The notes under the pieces are model-generated. The model worked only from the letters and a program-made list of their open reading frames with translations, was not told the DNA's origin and did no database searches. Shown here one piece after another: positions 42,926-51,714 of a stretch of DNA of 64,000 nt (positions within the stretch are counted from its first letter, which is position 1; each line of letters starts with the position of its first letter). The DNA is from Maridesulfovibrio sp050916235 (lineage in GTDB: Bacteria > Desulfobacterota > Desulfovibrionia > Desulfovibrionales > Desulfovibrionaceae): assembly GCF_050916235.1 (NCBI RefSeq), contig NZ_CP104854.1, forward strand, positions 2,852,001 to 2,916,000. The letters are read 5' to 3'. The translations under genes were made by a program, and so were the position numbers.

Positions 42926-44017
42926 ATGAGCGTTCAACTTGATATCACCGGTTTGGATTCATGGGGTTTCAACAACGACGGACCTCTGATTATTGCCGGA
43001 CCGTGCAGTGCCGAGTCTCGCGAACAGCTTCTTGAGACAGCAAAAGGCATCGCGGACAAGGGTGTGCATGTGCTGCGTGCAGGAATCTGGAAACCGCGTA
43101 CCCGCCCCAACTGTTTTGAAGGTATGGGCGAAGAAGGCTTGAAGTGGCTGGTCGAAGCCAAGGAAGTTACCGGTCTGCCCATCTCCTGTGAAACTGCCAA
43201 CCCCGAGCATGTCGAGCTCTGCCTCAAGTACGGCGTGGATATGATCTGGGTCGGTGCCAGAACCACAGTTAACCCCTTTGCCGTACAGGCGCTGGCAGAT
43301 GCCCTGCAGGGAACCGATATACCCGTTCTGGTCAAAAACCCCATCAACCCCGATGTTGAACTCTGGATCGGCGCCCTTGAGCGTATGAACAAGGCCGGTG
43401 TCAAGAAACTCGGTGCCATCCATCGCGGTTTCTCCTCCGCCCGCCCCAGCGAATATCGCAACGCTCCCAACTGGAAAATTTTCATTGAACTGCGCCGCCG
43501 TTGTGAAGGCCTGCCCATCATCTGCGACCCCAGCCACCTTTGCGGCAAGCGTGAACTGATCCCTGCCGTGGCTCAGAAGGCTCTCGACCTGATGTTTGAC
43601 GGACTGATGATCGAGTCCCACATCAATCCGGACGTTGCCTTGAGCGACAGCAAGCAGCAGTTCACCCCCGAAGACCTCGGCAAGGTTCTGTCCAAGCTTG
43701 AGCCCAAGCATTCGGCTGTGGAAGATCAGGAATTTGTTCACATGGTTGAAAGCAAGCGTGCCCGTCTGGATGAAATCGATGACATCCTCGTTGAGATGCT
43801 TGCTGAGCGCATGGCTATCGGCCGTCAAATCGGTAAAATGAAATGTGAGCGCGGCATTGGCCTGCTGCAGCCCGCACAGTGGAAGAAAACTGTTGAGAAA
43901 CGCACCCGTGAAGGCGTTGCCCGCGGTATGGATGAGCATTTCATGCTGCGTATCTTCCAGTACATCCACGAAGAATCCCTGCGTCAGCAGGAATGCGTAC
44001 TGGCCGGGGAAAAATAA
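42926..44017 (+). CDS. Bifunctional DAHP synthase / chorismate mutase
   Basis: This 363-residue protein joins two enzymes of the aromatic pathway. Residues 1-265 form a DAHP synthase of the KDO8P-like class: GPCSAESREQLLE, RAGIWKPRTRP, KNPINPD, RGFSSARP, CDPSHLCGKRELI. Residues about 275-360 form an AroQ-type chorismate mutase (KRARLDEIDDILVEMLAERMAIGRQIG). Fusion with the mutase at the C-terminus probably gives feedback control by prephenate or chorismate, as known in other bacteria. ATG 42926 is preceded by GGAGG. An in-frame ATG at 42911 sits before that site. Its stop overlaps the start of aroB. Confidence 0.92.
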   Translation: MSVQLDITGLDSWGFNNDGPLIIAGPCSAESREQLLETAKGIADKGVHVLRAGIWKPRTRPNCFEGMGEEGLKWLVEAKEVTGLPISCETANPEHVELCLKYGVDMIWVGARTTVNPFAVQALADALQGTDIPVLVKNPINPDVELWIGALERMNKAGVKKLGAIHRGFSSARPSEYRNAPNWKIFIELRRRCEGLPIICDPSHLCGKRELIPAVAQKALDLMFDGLMIESHINPDVALSDSKQQFTPEDLGKVLSKLEPKHSAVEDQEFVHMVESKRARLDEIDDILVEMLAERMAIGRQIGKMKCERGIGLLQPAQWKKTVEKRTREGVARGMDEHFMLRIFQYIHEESLRQQECVLAGEK

Positions 44018-45108
44018 TGCCCGTAGTCAACGTTGAACTGCGTGGGGAATTCGATAATTCCTACGAAATAACCGTCGATTACGGCATCATGGATGACGTT
44101 GTCGCCGATCTTCGTGATCGGAAATTCGGACGCACCCCGGTAGTTATCTGCGATGAGAATACCCGTGAGCTTTTCGGTCTTGATCTGGTCGAAATGCTCG
44201 CGCTTGAAGGTATCGACCCGCTGCTGCTTACTGTTCCGGCCGGTGAAAACAGCAAGTCACTTGAAATGTTCGGTTCCCTGCTTGAAGCAATGCTTGAAGC
44301 AGGGATCACCCGTCAGGATGTGGTTGTTGCCCTCGGCGGCGGGGTGGTCGGAGACCTTTCCGGCTACGTTGCCGGGAGCTATATGCGCGGCATCAATTTC
44401 GTGCAGGTTCCCACAACCCTGCTTTCTCAGGTTGACTCCTCGGTTGGCGGAAAGGTTGCAGTGAACATCAAGGGCGGCAAGAACTACTGCGGTATGTTCT
44501 ACCAGCCCAAGCGCGTCTATTCCGACATTTCGGCGCTTGATACCCTGCCGGAACGCGAGATACTCAGCGGCCTCGGGGAAGTGGTCAAGCACGGCTTCAT
44601 CTGTGACCACGGGTTTGTCGAATTCCTCAATGAAAATGCCGACAGGGTCCGCGCGCTTGATCGCGAGGTCATGTCCAGAGTAGTTGCCCGCTGCTGCGAG
44701 ATCAAGGCTGATGTCGTTTCCCGCGACGAGAAGGAAGGCGGCGTGCGCCGTATTCTCAATTACGGACATACTGTCGGCCACGCCATTGAAACCTTTGCCG
44801 GGTATGAACTCTCCCACGGTGAATGCGTGGCCTACGGTATGCGTATCGTATCACGGGCCTGCAACAGAGCCGGAATGCTCTCCGACGAAGACCTTGCCCT
44901 GCACGAAGCGGTAATGGACAGGCTGGGGCTGGCCACAGGTCTGCTTGACATAAATCCGTCCGAAATCATGGAACTCATGAAGCGTGACAAGAAGGTCAAG
45001 CAGGGAGCGGTCGTCATCGTAGGACTCGACAGACTCGGAAACGCTGTGGTGTGCGAGGATTTCCCGCTGCAGCACATTGAGGCTGAACTTGCCGGGATAG
45101 TAAAGTAA
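44017..45108 (+). CDS. aroB: 3-Dehydroquinate synthase
   Basis: This 363-residue enzyme converts DAHP to 3-dehydroquinate, the second shikimate step. It has the NAD-binding GGGVVGDLSGYVAGSYMRGI segment, the QVPTTLLSQVDSSVGGK motif, and the metal ligands in GLGEVVKHG and the LNYGHTVGHAIE segment. ATG 44017 overlaps the preceding stop codon (TAATG), so the two enzymes are translated together. Confidence 0.97.
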   Translation: MPVVNVELRGEFDNSYEITVDYGIMDDVVADLRDRKFGRTPVVICDENTRELFGLDLVEMLALEGIDPLLLTVPAGENSKSLEMFGSLLEAMLEAGITRQDVVVALGGGVVGDLSGYVAGSYMRGINFVQVPTTLLSQVDSSVGGKVAVNIKGGKNYCGMFYQPKRVYSDISALDTLPEREILSGLGEVVKHGFICDHGFVEFLNENADRVRALDREVMSRVVARCCEIKADVVSRDEKEGGVRRILNYGHTVGHAIETFAGYELSHGECVAYGMRIVSRACNRAGMLSDEDLALHEAVMDRLGLATGLLDINPSEIMELMKRDKKVKQGAVVIVGLDRLGNAVVCEDFPLQHIEAELAGIVK

Positions 45109-45158
45109 GCTTTCGGAGGAAGATTTGGATGCGCTTTGCGCTTCTGATGATCTGATTT

Positions 45159-45198
45159 GCCTCCGGCGGCCAAAGGACCCGCGGCCCTTTGGAATCCC
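45159..45198. repeat. Intergenic repeat element, family B, copy 1
   Basis: GCCTCCGGCGGC is followed by a CCAAAGG/CCTTTGG hairpin (45170-45192) and GAATCCC. The same flanks occur at 58.4 and 58.7 kb around long palindromes. This copy has a shorter hairpin arm. Confidence 0.6.
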
Positions 45199-45271
45199 GA
45201 TTAGTGTCGGTGATTGTCTATAAAATATTCCCATGAAATTATGTTTTTTGGGAGACGGTTGAATATATTAG

Positions 45272-45312
45272 AAAAGTCGTAATGTCTTTAAGATGTTACG
45301 ACTTTTTTGTTG
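45272..45312. terminator. Hairpin with T run downstream of aroB
   Basis: AAAAGTCGTAA (45272-45282) pairs with TTACGACTTTT (45296-45306), with T residues after it. It distantly resembles the GGCCGTAATATC hairpins elsewhere in the window. Confidence 0.65.
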
Positions 45313-45383
45313 GGTGGGTTCTTGTGTTACCCCTAATCCTGACCTTTTCACCAAGGTCTGCCGCCGGCGATGAAATAAAATCG

Positions 45384-45401
45384 TCAAAATCAGCCCCGCA
45401 G
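45384..45401. repeat. Short dispersed repeat, family C, copy 1
   Basis: TCAAAATCAGCCCCGCAG recurs with one change at 46873-46890. Both copies are close to CCGCCGG/CGGCGG-type inverted flanks in intergenic DNA around metC. Confidence 0.5.
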
Positions 45402-45507
45402 CACCTCTGGCGGACGGCCATGTAAAATATCCTGGTTAATCAGTGGTGAGCGGTTGTATATTCGATTTTCCTGTTTATATTCAGTGCGTAATTAACAAGG
45501 AGTTGTG

Positions 45508-46683
45508 ATGCAAAATATATCTACCAGGCTTATCAATGCTGGCAGGGATGAGTCCGAGCTTCCCATAAGAACCATAAATCCTCCGTTGCATCGGGCATCC
45601 ACAGTGTTGTTCGATTCGTATGCGGACATGCTCAAGGCCAATCATGGGCAGTTTGAGGGCATTGAGTACGGAACATGCGGTATGGCCGCCCAGAAGGCTT
45701 TTGAGACTGCCATGGCCGAACTGGAGGGTGCACACGGATGCAGGGCTTTCCAGTCAGGAATTGCGGCCATAGCCATGGTGCTTATGGCTTATACTGAGCA
45801 GGGCGACCATATTCTGATCTGCGACAATGTCTACGGCCCGACCCGTCGTTTCTGCGACGAATTTCTCTCCAAGTACGGGGTCGAAACGGAGTTCCTGCCT
45901 TCTGCTTCCGGGGCCGACATCAGGAACCATATCCGGGATAATACCCGGCTGGTGTTCATGGAATCTCCGGGGTCCAATACTTTCGAAATTCAGGACATCC
46001 CGGCAATTACTGCGGTCTGCCGTGAAAAAGGTGTTGTAAGCGTCATCGACAATACCTGGGCCACTCCGTTGTATCTGAACCCGTTCGAGCTGGGGGTGGA
46101 CGTTTCCATCCAGTCCGCAACCAAGTATATTACCGGACATTCCGATATTCTGCTTGGAACCGTGTCGGTCAATGAAAAATATTGGGCACCGTTCAACAAG
46201 TGCTGCAGGCTTTTTGAAGCTTTTGCCTCTCAGGAAGACTGCTATCAGGCCCTGCGCGGGCTGAGGACTCTGAAAGTGCGACTCAGGCAGCATGAGCAGT
46301 CCGCCCTTGAGATTGCCAGATGGCTTTCATCACACGAAATGGTTGAATCCGTAATTCACCCGGCTCTTGAAAACCATCCTCAGCATGAACTTTGGAAGCG
46401 GGATTTCAAAGGTTCCAGCGGTCTTTTTGCCTTTACCCTTAAGGATGAGTTCGAAGAACTGGATCACTCTGTATTTGTTGATTCACTCAATTTATTCGGG
46501 CTGGGCTACAGCTGGGGCGGTTACAAGAGTCTTCTCACCGGCGGCAGGTTCAAACGTACCAACTCCTTCGGATACGAGGGCAAGACCATTTTCCGCTTGA
46601 ATATAGGGCTTGAAGATTCCGAAGATCTGAAGGCTGATCTGGAACAGGGATTGAATAGGCTGGCTGAATATGTCGCTTCCTGA
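45508..46683 (+). CDS. metC: Cystathionine beta-lyase (PLP-dependent, Cys/Met metabolism family)
   Basis: This 391-residue protein is a fold-type I PLP enzyme. The PLP lysine lies in SATKYITGHSD near residue 205. YGTCGMAAQKAFE, GCRAFQSGIAAIA and GYSWGGYKSLL are typical of MetC-type beta-lyases. It would cleave cystathionine to homocysteine, pyruvate and ammonia. A gamma-type lyase cannot be fully excluded. ATG 45508 is preferred because AAGGAG sits five bases before it, whereas GTG 45505 is too close. Confidence 0.88.
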   Translation: MQNISTRLINAGRDESELPIRTINPPLHRASTVLFDSYADMLKANHGQFEGIEYGTCGMAAQKAFETAMAELEGAHGCRAFQSGIAAIAMVLMAYTEQGDHILICDNVYGPTRRFCDEFLSKYGVETEFLPSASGADIRNHIRDNTRLVFMESPGSNTFEIQDIPAITAVCREKGVVSVIDNTWATPLYLNPFELGVDVSIQSATKYITGHSDILLGTVSVNEKYWAPFNKCCRLFEAFASQEDCYQALRGLRTLKVRLRQHEQSALEIARWLSSHEMVESVIHPALENHPQHELWKRDFKGSSGLFAFTLKDEFEELDHSVFVDSLNLFGLGYSWGGYKSLLTGGRFKRTNSFGYEGKTIFRLNIGLEDSEDLKADLEQGLNRLAEYVAS

Positions 46684-46707
46684 GTCTGGATGGAATCAGG
46701 CGTATTG

Positions 46708-46736
46708 GGTTGGGCATTTTGCCCAACCTTTTTTTT
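46708..46736 (+). terminator. Terminator after metC
   Basis: A perfect 8-bp stem GGTTGGGC/GCCCAACC with a five-base loop is followed by T8. Confidence 0.9.
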
Positions 46737-46872
46737 GAGTAGAGGAAAAGCCTTCAGCTCATCTTATCGGTTTGTTTTGCCATTTAATCCGTTAAAAGGA
46801 ATATGGATTCAAAGGATCAGCGACCCTTTGACCGCCTGAGGCGGAACCAGGTTCTCAAAAGCGAGTAGTGCA

Positions 46873-46890
46873 TCAAAATCAGCTCCGCAG
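46873..46890. repeat. Short dispersed repeat, family C, copy 2
   Basis: TCAAAATCAGCTCCGCAG matches copy 1 at 17 of 18 bases and is followed by a CGCCGGCGGC inverted stretch. Confidence 0.5.
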
Positions 46891-46955
46891 GATCGCCGGC
46901 GGCATACTCATATCTCAACCGGATGAGTCTTGCAGACTTGCCATAGTCCGCACTC

Positions 46956-46972
46956 AAGCGTAAACAACGCTT
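46956..46972 (+). promoter_or_regulatory. Hairpin abutting the trkH start codon
   Basis: AAGCGT pairs with ACGCTT across a five-base loop and ends directly at ATG 46973. No Shine-Dalgarno sequence is visible, so the hairpin occupies the ribosome-binding position. Confidence 0.4.
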
Positions 46973-48334
46973 ATGAAATCGAAAGCTTCTTCACCTTTCT
47001 GGATGCCCATTTACGCCTTTCTGGCGACCATTATTGCGGGCGGTCTGATCCTGACACTTGATGTCTGCCATCCGGGCAGGGAATTATCTTTACTTGATGC
47101 GATCTTTACAGCCACCTCTGCGGTATGTGTTACCGGGCTGGCTGTTGTGGATACCGGTTCCTTCTTCAGCCGGACCGGCCAGTCGGTCATTCTGGGCCTT
47201 ATCCAGCTTGGCGGCCTCGGAATCATGACTTATGCCAGTCTGGTCATATATCTGCTGGGTAAAAAGGTCAGTGCCGCTGATCGCATTGCCGTCAGCCAGA
47301 CTTTGATTCATGACCCTTCCTTTAATATCGGCAGGTTCATTGTCGGCGTGCTGGCTGCGGTTCTTTCCATAGAGGGGGTAGGCGCTATCCTGCTGAACCG
47401 TATGGACCCGGTGGGATTTTATCCGTATTCCGCGGTCTTCCATTCCATTTCGGCATTCTGTAACGCCGGGTTCTCTCTTTATTCGGACAGCCTGACCGGC
47501 TGGAAGGATCATCTGGGGATCAATGCCGTTTTCATGGCCCTGATCATAATGGGTGGGCTTGGATTTTATGTAATGACCGAGTTGTGGCAAAAATTCCGTA
47601 ATCTTTTTTCGGGACACACAAGCGGTCTTTCGGCCCACTCCCTGACGTGGCATACCCGCATAGTGCTGGAGACATCGCTGTTTCTGGTTGTTGCCGGCGG
47701 TATGGCCTTATTTTTTACCGAGAATATCAAGGCCCGCACCGGCCACGGGACCGGCATCAATGAGCTGACGGCTCTGTTTCAGTCCGTGACCTGCCGTACC
47801 GCGGGATTCAACTCAGCTGATATTTCAGGGATGACGAACCTTTCACTGCTGATCATGATCGGGCTGATGCTTATCGGCGGGTCGCCCGGGTCCTGTGCGG
47901 GCGGATTGAAGACCACTACTTTCAGGGCCTGGCTCGGGTTTATTGTATCCAAGATCAAGGGTCATTCCCAGATCAGGGTGGGCTGGTATGCCCTTACCGA
48001 GGAAAGCGTCAACCGGGCTCTGACCCTTCTGACCCTTGCCAGTGTCATTCTGGGCTCGGCAATTGTGCTGCTGGGTATAACCGAGGGGAACTACCTGCCG
48101 CATACCGAGGCTCGTGGAAACTTTATAGAATTGACTTTTGAGGCTGTTTCGGCATTTGCCACCGTGGGACTTTCCACGGGTGTTACTCCGGGGCTGAGTT
48201 CTCCGGGCAAGGCTATCATTATCACGCTGATGTTTGTGGGCAGGCTTGGACCGGTCTGGCTGCTCACCGCCATCAACAGCTGGCAGAGCGAACCGCGTTA
48301 CAGGGTTCCAGAAGACGATCTTCCGCTGGGATAG
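46973..48334 (+). CDS. trkH: TrkH/KtrB-type potassium uptake channel subunit
   Basis: This 453-residue membrane protein has four pore repeats, each with a selectivity-filter-like segment: TSAVCVTGLAVVDTG, HSISAFCNAGFSLYS, FQSVTCRTAGFNSAD and FEAVSAFATVGLSTG. The length suits KtrB/TrkH. It imports K+ and is gated by an RCK protein such as the one at 39.2-39.8 kb. A Shine-Dalgarno is missing, and a small hairpin sits against the start codon. Confidence 0.93.
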   Translation: MKSKASSPFWMPIYAFLATIIAGGLILTLDVCHPGRELSLLDAIFTATSAVCVTGLAVVDTGSFFSRTGQSVILGLIQLGGLGIMTYASLVIYLLGKKVSAADRIAVSQTLIHDPSFNIGRFIVGVLAAVLSIEGVGAILLNRMDPVGFYPYSAVFHSISAFCNAGFSLYSDSLTGWKDHLGINAVFMALIIMGGLGFYVMTELWQKFRNLFSGHTSGLSAHSLTWHTRIVLETSLFLVVAGGMALFFTENIKARTGHGTGINELTALFQSVTCRTAGFNSADISGMTNLSLLIMIGLMLIGGSPGSCAGGLKTTTFRAWLGFIVSKIKGHSQIRVGWYALTEESVNRALTLLTLASVILGSAIVLLGITEGNYLPHTEARGNFIELTFEAVSAFATVGLSTGVTPGLSSPGKAIIITLMFVGRLGPVWLLTAINSWQSEPRYRVPEDDLPLG

Positions 48335-48388
48335 TTCCGGGCGTGATATTATTTCAGGGTCGCCGTAGCATGTTTTTGAATATTCGGT

Positions 48389-49384
48389 TCAACCGCGTGC
48401 GGCTTGTAGGTATTTCTTCTGGAGTTCCGGCAGGGCGACCTGTTCGGCCCAGTGCAGGTAGATGGATTTGAGGAAGTTGCGCCGCAGGAGCGGGGCGGCT
48501 TTCAGTCGGTTGGCGATTGCTGCTTCCACATTCATTTCGGTTATGGTGTTGTGAAGGGTTGTAGCCCGGTGGATGATGCGGTGGGAGTTTTCTATCAGCT
48601 CGTTGCCCTGACGGGCGATGCGTTCACGAAGTTCGTCATCTGCAAGCAGCATATTCAGCTTTAGCATCAGGTCTTCGGCATTGTCCGGTTCGTAGCTGAC
48701 CAGATGCACCCCTTCTTCAAAAAGATCGAAGAGTCCCTGTTCTATTTTGGGTGTCAGCAGGCAGGAACCGCAGGCCAGAGCTTCAAATACCCGGAAATTC
48801 AGGTCGCCGCGTTCCGCGATGTTAAGGACAACCTTCGCTCTGGGGAACAGTTTGCGGTATTCTCCCTGAGTCACATGCAGTCCGGGTACCAGTCTGGCCA
48901 CTTCGCCCAGAAATTTCATGCGGGCCGGGGTCAGTTCCGGGTCGACCTTTCCTACGAAGAGCAGATCCCATTCCTTTTCCATTTCAACAGGAACATCGTT
49001 ATCCATGACAATCGGCGGAAACCAGAGCAGACGGGATTCCTTGAGTCTAGGTGTGAAGCGGTCAAGGTGGTCCTTCAGGCTGACCAGACAGATGTCGAAT
49101 CCCTGAGCATAGAGCGGGTACCAGCTGTGGATGTGGGTATCGATGCAGTGAAAGACCGTGAGGCAGGGATACGCTTCAACCCCGGCCAGCGGAGGAGCGA
49201 TGGACCTGTCCGCATAGACCACGGCGAACGGTTCCTCCCCGGTTGCCCTGAGGATGTCGTCCCATGTGAAAACCAGCTGTCCGCGGATGGGGATATGGAC
49301 TGTCCGGTATCCCAGTTCATCCATTCCGGTACGGAAGAAGGTATTGCCCACCCATGCGATTGTTTTTGCTGTTTCGTTGCTCAC
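48389..49384 (-). CDS. Glycosyltransferase, CgeB-like family
   Basis: This 331-residue soluble protein has the GT-B layout. Its C-terminal half includes KVVLNIAERGDLNFRVFEALACGSCLLTPKIEQGLFDLFEEGVHLV, broken here into the usual donor-binding E-alpha-CG and EG segments seen in CgeB/YkvP-like transferases. The N-terminus (WVGNTFFRTGMDELGY) is the acceptor domain. Substrates are unknown. The GTG start at 49384 lacks a good ribosome-binding site. It lies downstream of the PilZ gene and may be co-transcribed. Confidence 0.78.
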   Translation of the reverse strand: MSNETAKTIAWVGNTFFRTGMDELGYRTVHIPIRGQLVFTWDDILRATGEEPFAVVYADRSIAPPLAGVEAYPCLTVFHCIDTHIHSWYPLYAQGFDICLVSLKDHLDRFTPRLKESRLLWFPPIVMDNDVPVEMEKEWDLLFVGKVDPELTPARMKFLGEVARLVPGLHVTQGEYRKLFPRAKVVLNIAERGDLNFRVFEALACGSCLLTPKIEQGLFDLFEEGVHLVSYEPDNAEDLMLKLNMLLADDELRERIARQGNELIENSHRIIHRATTLHNTITEMNVEAAIANRLKAAPLLRRNFLKSIYLHWAEQVALPELQKKYLQAARG

Positions 49385-49467
49385 GCCAAAGAAGATAACA
49401 ATTTATCCCGCTGTTTAAAAGGAGGTAATTGTGGATATTGAAGAGGCGGGCGTTCGGAAGATTGAGA

Positions 49468-49818
49468 TTACTTCAGCATTTCCAGAAGGTCGGTCTCGCT
49501 GAATTCAAGCTGCGGTTTGAATTCGACTCCGCACAGGGATTCGTCTTTCCATACGGTGACGGCCTTCTGACTGCTGAGGAATCCGATATTGTCGTTGAAG
49601 ATGCAGCCGCGGATGAAGATTTCATCCTGCAGGTCGATTTTGTTGCAGTCATCGCTGCTGTTTATGCTGAGTCCCATCCCTCTTTGGGAAATATCGACAA
49701 TGGTAATGTCCAGCTCTCCTTTTTTTGATGAGGCCGAAACGTCACACTGCCTGAAAATACCGTCCATTCCAGAAAGTTTAATGCGATTTATGGAACGTCT
49801 GTCGTATAATGTGTTCAT
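49468..49818 (-). CDS. PilZ domain protein
   Basis: This 116-residue protein is probably a c-di-GMP receptor. DRRSINRIKL provides the RxxxR motif near the N-terminus, and ITIVDISQRGMGLSI is the D/NxSxxG motif. A beta-barrel remainder ends in CGVEFKPQLE. ATG 49818 has AGGAGGGG upstream, so I rejected the longer frame to 49860. It would link c-di-GMP to an unknown output. Confidence 0.85.
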   Translation of the reverse strand: MNTLYDRRSINRIKLSGMDGIFRQCDVSASSKKGELDITIVDISQRGMGLSINSSDDCNKIDLQDEIFIRGCIFNDNIGFLSSQKAVTVWKDESLCGVEFKPQLEFSETDLLEMLK

Positions 49819-50024
49819 AAACCCCTCCTGCTTTCGCGAAGCAAAAAGTATTCGGAACACTTGGTCAAGTGAATTATTTTTTGGGATTTGAGCCGCTGCA
49901 GCCTTTTTAATTCTTGGCTAAAGATGCTAAACGGGTTAAGTAATTAGAATATAGGTAATAGTAAAAGGGCAGTCGAATCGGCGTTCGTTTCGGTTAGCCG
50001 TACAAATACAGTCAGGAGTTTGCA

Positions 50025-50585
50025 GTGAAGAAGTTATTTGCGGTTTTTACCCTGGTCGGAATGCTGCTTTCGGGGTGTGTGTATGTTGACATGAATGTGG
50101 AGAATAAGCCCTCACCGGGAGTAGACTTCAGCAAACTTAAGACCTTCGGCTTCAAGAAGCGCAGTGAGACACGCAAGGATCTTGAAGCCGTACTGCTCAA
50201 TTCCGCAAAGCTGGAACTGCAATCCAAGGGTTTCGTATTCGATGCTGATAACCCTGACTTTCTGGTCATGGTCGGTTTCGGTTCAAAAGCTTTTGTTGAA
50301 CGAGGCGTTACCTACAGGAGAGATGCTGTTGAGTACGATTTCATAAGCAAAAGCTATTCTGAAATAGGGGTAAATCAGGCCCCGGATGCAACCAGACAGG
50401 ACAACACTGTCCGGGTTTACCTGCTGACTGCGGATAAGACTTATCTCTGGAAGGGTACAGCATCCAGCGTGGACTTTGAAGGAGTCGGTGTGGTCGGTAA
50501 GTGTCTGGTCAAGGGCGCATTGGAGAAGTTCCCTGCTGCTGATGGACAGTATCGCGCAAAATTCAATGTGAACGACTGCCAGTGA
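50025..50585 (+). CDS. DUF4136 outer-membrane or periplasmic lipoprotein
   Basis: This 186-residue protein has a lipoprotein signal peptide with lipobox LLSGC (Cys at about 18), followed by Val-Tyr and not Asp. The mature part fits DUF4136: VDFSKLKTFGFKK, then DNPDFLVMVGFGSK, a central Tyr-rich region and DNTVRVYLLTADKTYLWKGTA. The function is unknown. GTG 50025 has AGGAG eight bases upstream. It is monocistronic, with a strong terminator. Confidence 0.82.
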   Translation: MKKLFAVFTLVGMLLSGCVYVDMNVENKPSPGVDFSKLKTFGFKKRSETRKDLEAVLLNSAKLELQSKGFVFDADNPDFLVMVGFGSKAFVERGVTYRRDAVEYDFISKSYSEIGVNQAPDATRQDNTVRVYLLTADKTYLWKGTASSVDFEGVGVVGKCLVKGALEKFPAADGQYRAKFNVNDCQ

Positions 50586-50610
50586 CCGGCTGGGCATATA
50601 AGTTTTTTCG

Positions 50611-50644
50611 AGCCCCCGGAGTTGATCCGGGGGCTTTCTTTTTT
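50611..50644 (+). terminator. Terminator after the DUF4136 lipoprotein gene
   Basis: A perfect 10-bp stem (50611-50620 with 50626-50635) is followed by TTCTTTTTT. Confidence 0.9.
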
Positions 50645-50772
50645 GGCTGAACTCAAAATATCTTGACTTTTCAGAATTGCTTTGGCAGTTTTCGATCACT
50701 ATATAACAATATTTTTATATAAGTAAATTGTGTTGTATTAGCCTATGAAAGAAGAAATTGGAGAATCAGATT

Positions 50773-51648
50773 ATGCAAGTGGCAAGAAATATTAAAAAGT
50801 CCGGTCAATTTTTTTCGTTTGAATTTTTCCCGCCTAAAGACAAGGCAACCTGGCCGGCATTTATGGAAAAAGCCGGACGGCTGGCGGAGCTTGGTCCTCT
50901 ATTCTCATCAGTGACCTACGGGGCCGGGGGTACTTCGCATGACAATTCCCTTGAAATATGCGGAGTTCTTAAAAAGGATCTGGGTATTGATATTCTTGCC
51001 CACCTAACCTGCGTGGGGGCCAGCGAAGATTCCATCGACAGATTTATCGGCAATCTCGCCGAAAGCGGGGTCACGGATATTCTTGCTCTGGGTGGAGACG
51101 GTATTGCGGACGGAAATGCTCAGAGCCGGTTTGCCCATGCCTCTGATCTAGTCGAATATGTGGATTCCAGATTTTCGGATGTCGGAATAGGTGTAGCCGG
51201 TTATCCCGGCGGGCATCCGGATTCACCTTCAATTGCACAGGACCTCAATTGGCATAGCGGCAAGATTTCACGCGGCGCGGATTTCACCATGACCCAGCTG
51301 TTTTTTGATAACCGCCAGTATTTTGATTACGTAGACCGTCTAGCAGAGCTTGGCTGTGCGGCCCCGGTTATTCCCGGAGTATTGCCGATCCAATCCCTGT
51401 CATCCCTGCGGAGGATTATGTCTCTGTGCGGAGCTGCAATTCCCGGCGATCTATATTGTGGAGTTGAAAAAGCCTTCAACGACGGTGGAGACGAGGCGGT
51501 AATGGAATTCGGTTTTGAATTTGCGCGCCGCCAGATTGCAGGGCTTCTTGATAAGGGCGCTCCGGGCGTTCATATTTACACCCTGAACAGGGCCTCCATG
51601 TGCGAACGGCTGGTGGGTAATCTCAGGCAGGATGGATATTTCTGTTAG
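50773..51648 (+). CDS. metF: 5,10-Methylenetetrahydrofolate reductase
   Basis: This 291-residue flavoenzyme reduces methylene-THF to methyl-THF for methionine synthesis and C1 metabolism. FSFEFFPPKD at the start, SVTYGAGGTS, LAHLTCVG, ILALGGDG, GVAGYPGGHPDS and FTMTQLFFD are the classic MetF motifs. ATG 50773 was chosen, with GGAG nine bases upstream. It ends at a palindromic terminator-like repeat. Confidence 0.96.
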   Translation: MQVARNIKKSGQFFSFEFFPPKDKATWPAFMEKAGRLAELGPLFSSVTYGAGGTSHDNSLEICGVLKKDLGIDILAHLTCVGASEDSIDRFIGNLAESGVTDILALGGDGIADGNAQSRFAHASDLVEYVDSRFSDVGIGVAGYPGGHPDSPSIAQDLNWHSGKISRGADFTMTQLFFDNRQYFDYVDRLAELGCAAPVIPGVLPIQSLSSLRRIMSLCGAAIPGDLYCGVEKAFNDGGDEAVMEFGFEFARRQIAGLLDKGAPGVHIYTLNRASMCERLVGNLRQDGYFC

Positions 51649-51653
51649 GAGAA

Positions 51654-51701
51654 CTCCGGCAGCTGGTGGAAAACTTTTACTTTTTTCTCCAGCCGCCGGA
51701 G
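51654..51701. repeat. Palindromic repeat element, family B, copy 2, terminator-like
   Basis: A near-perfect 48-base palindrome has outer arms CTCCGGC and GCCGGAG and inner arms GGAAAA/TTTTTTC. It lies between two convergent genes. The reverse complement begins GCCTCCGGCGGCTGG, the same opening as the copies at 45.2 and 58.4 kb. Confidence 0.65.
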
Positions 51702-51714
51702 GCCTAAACACGTT

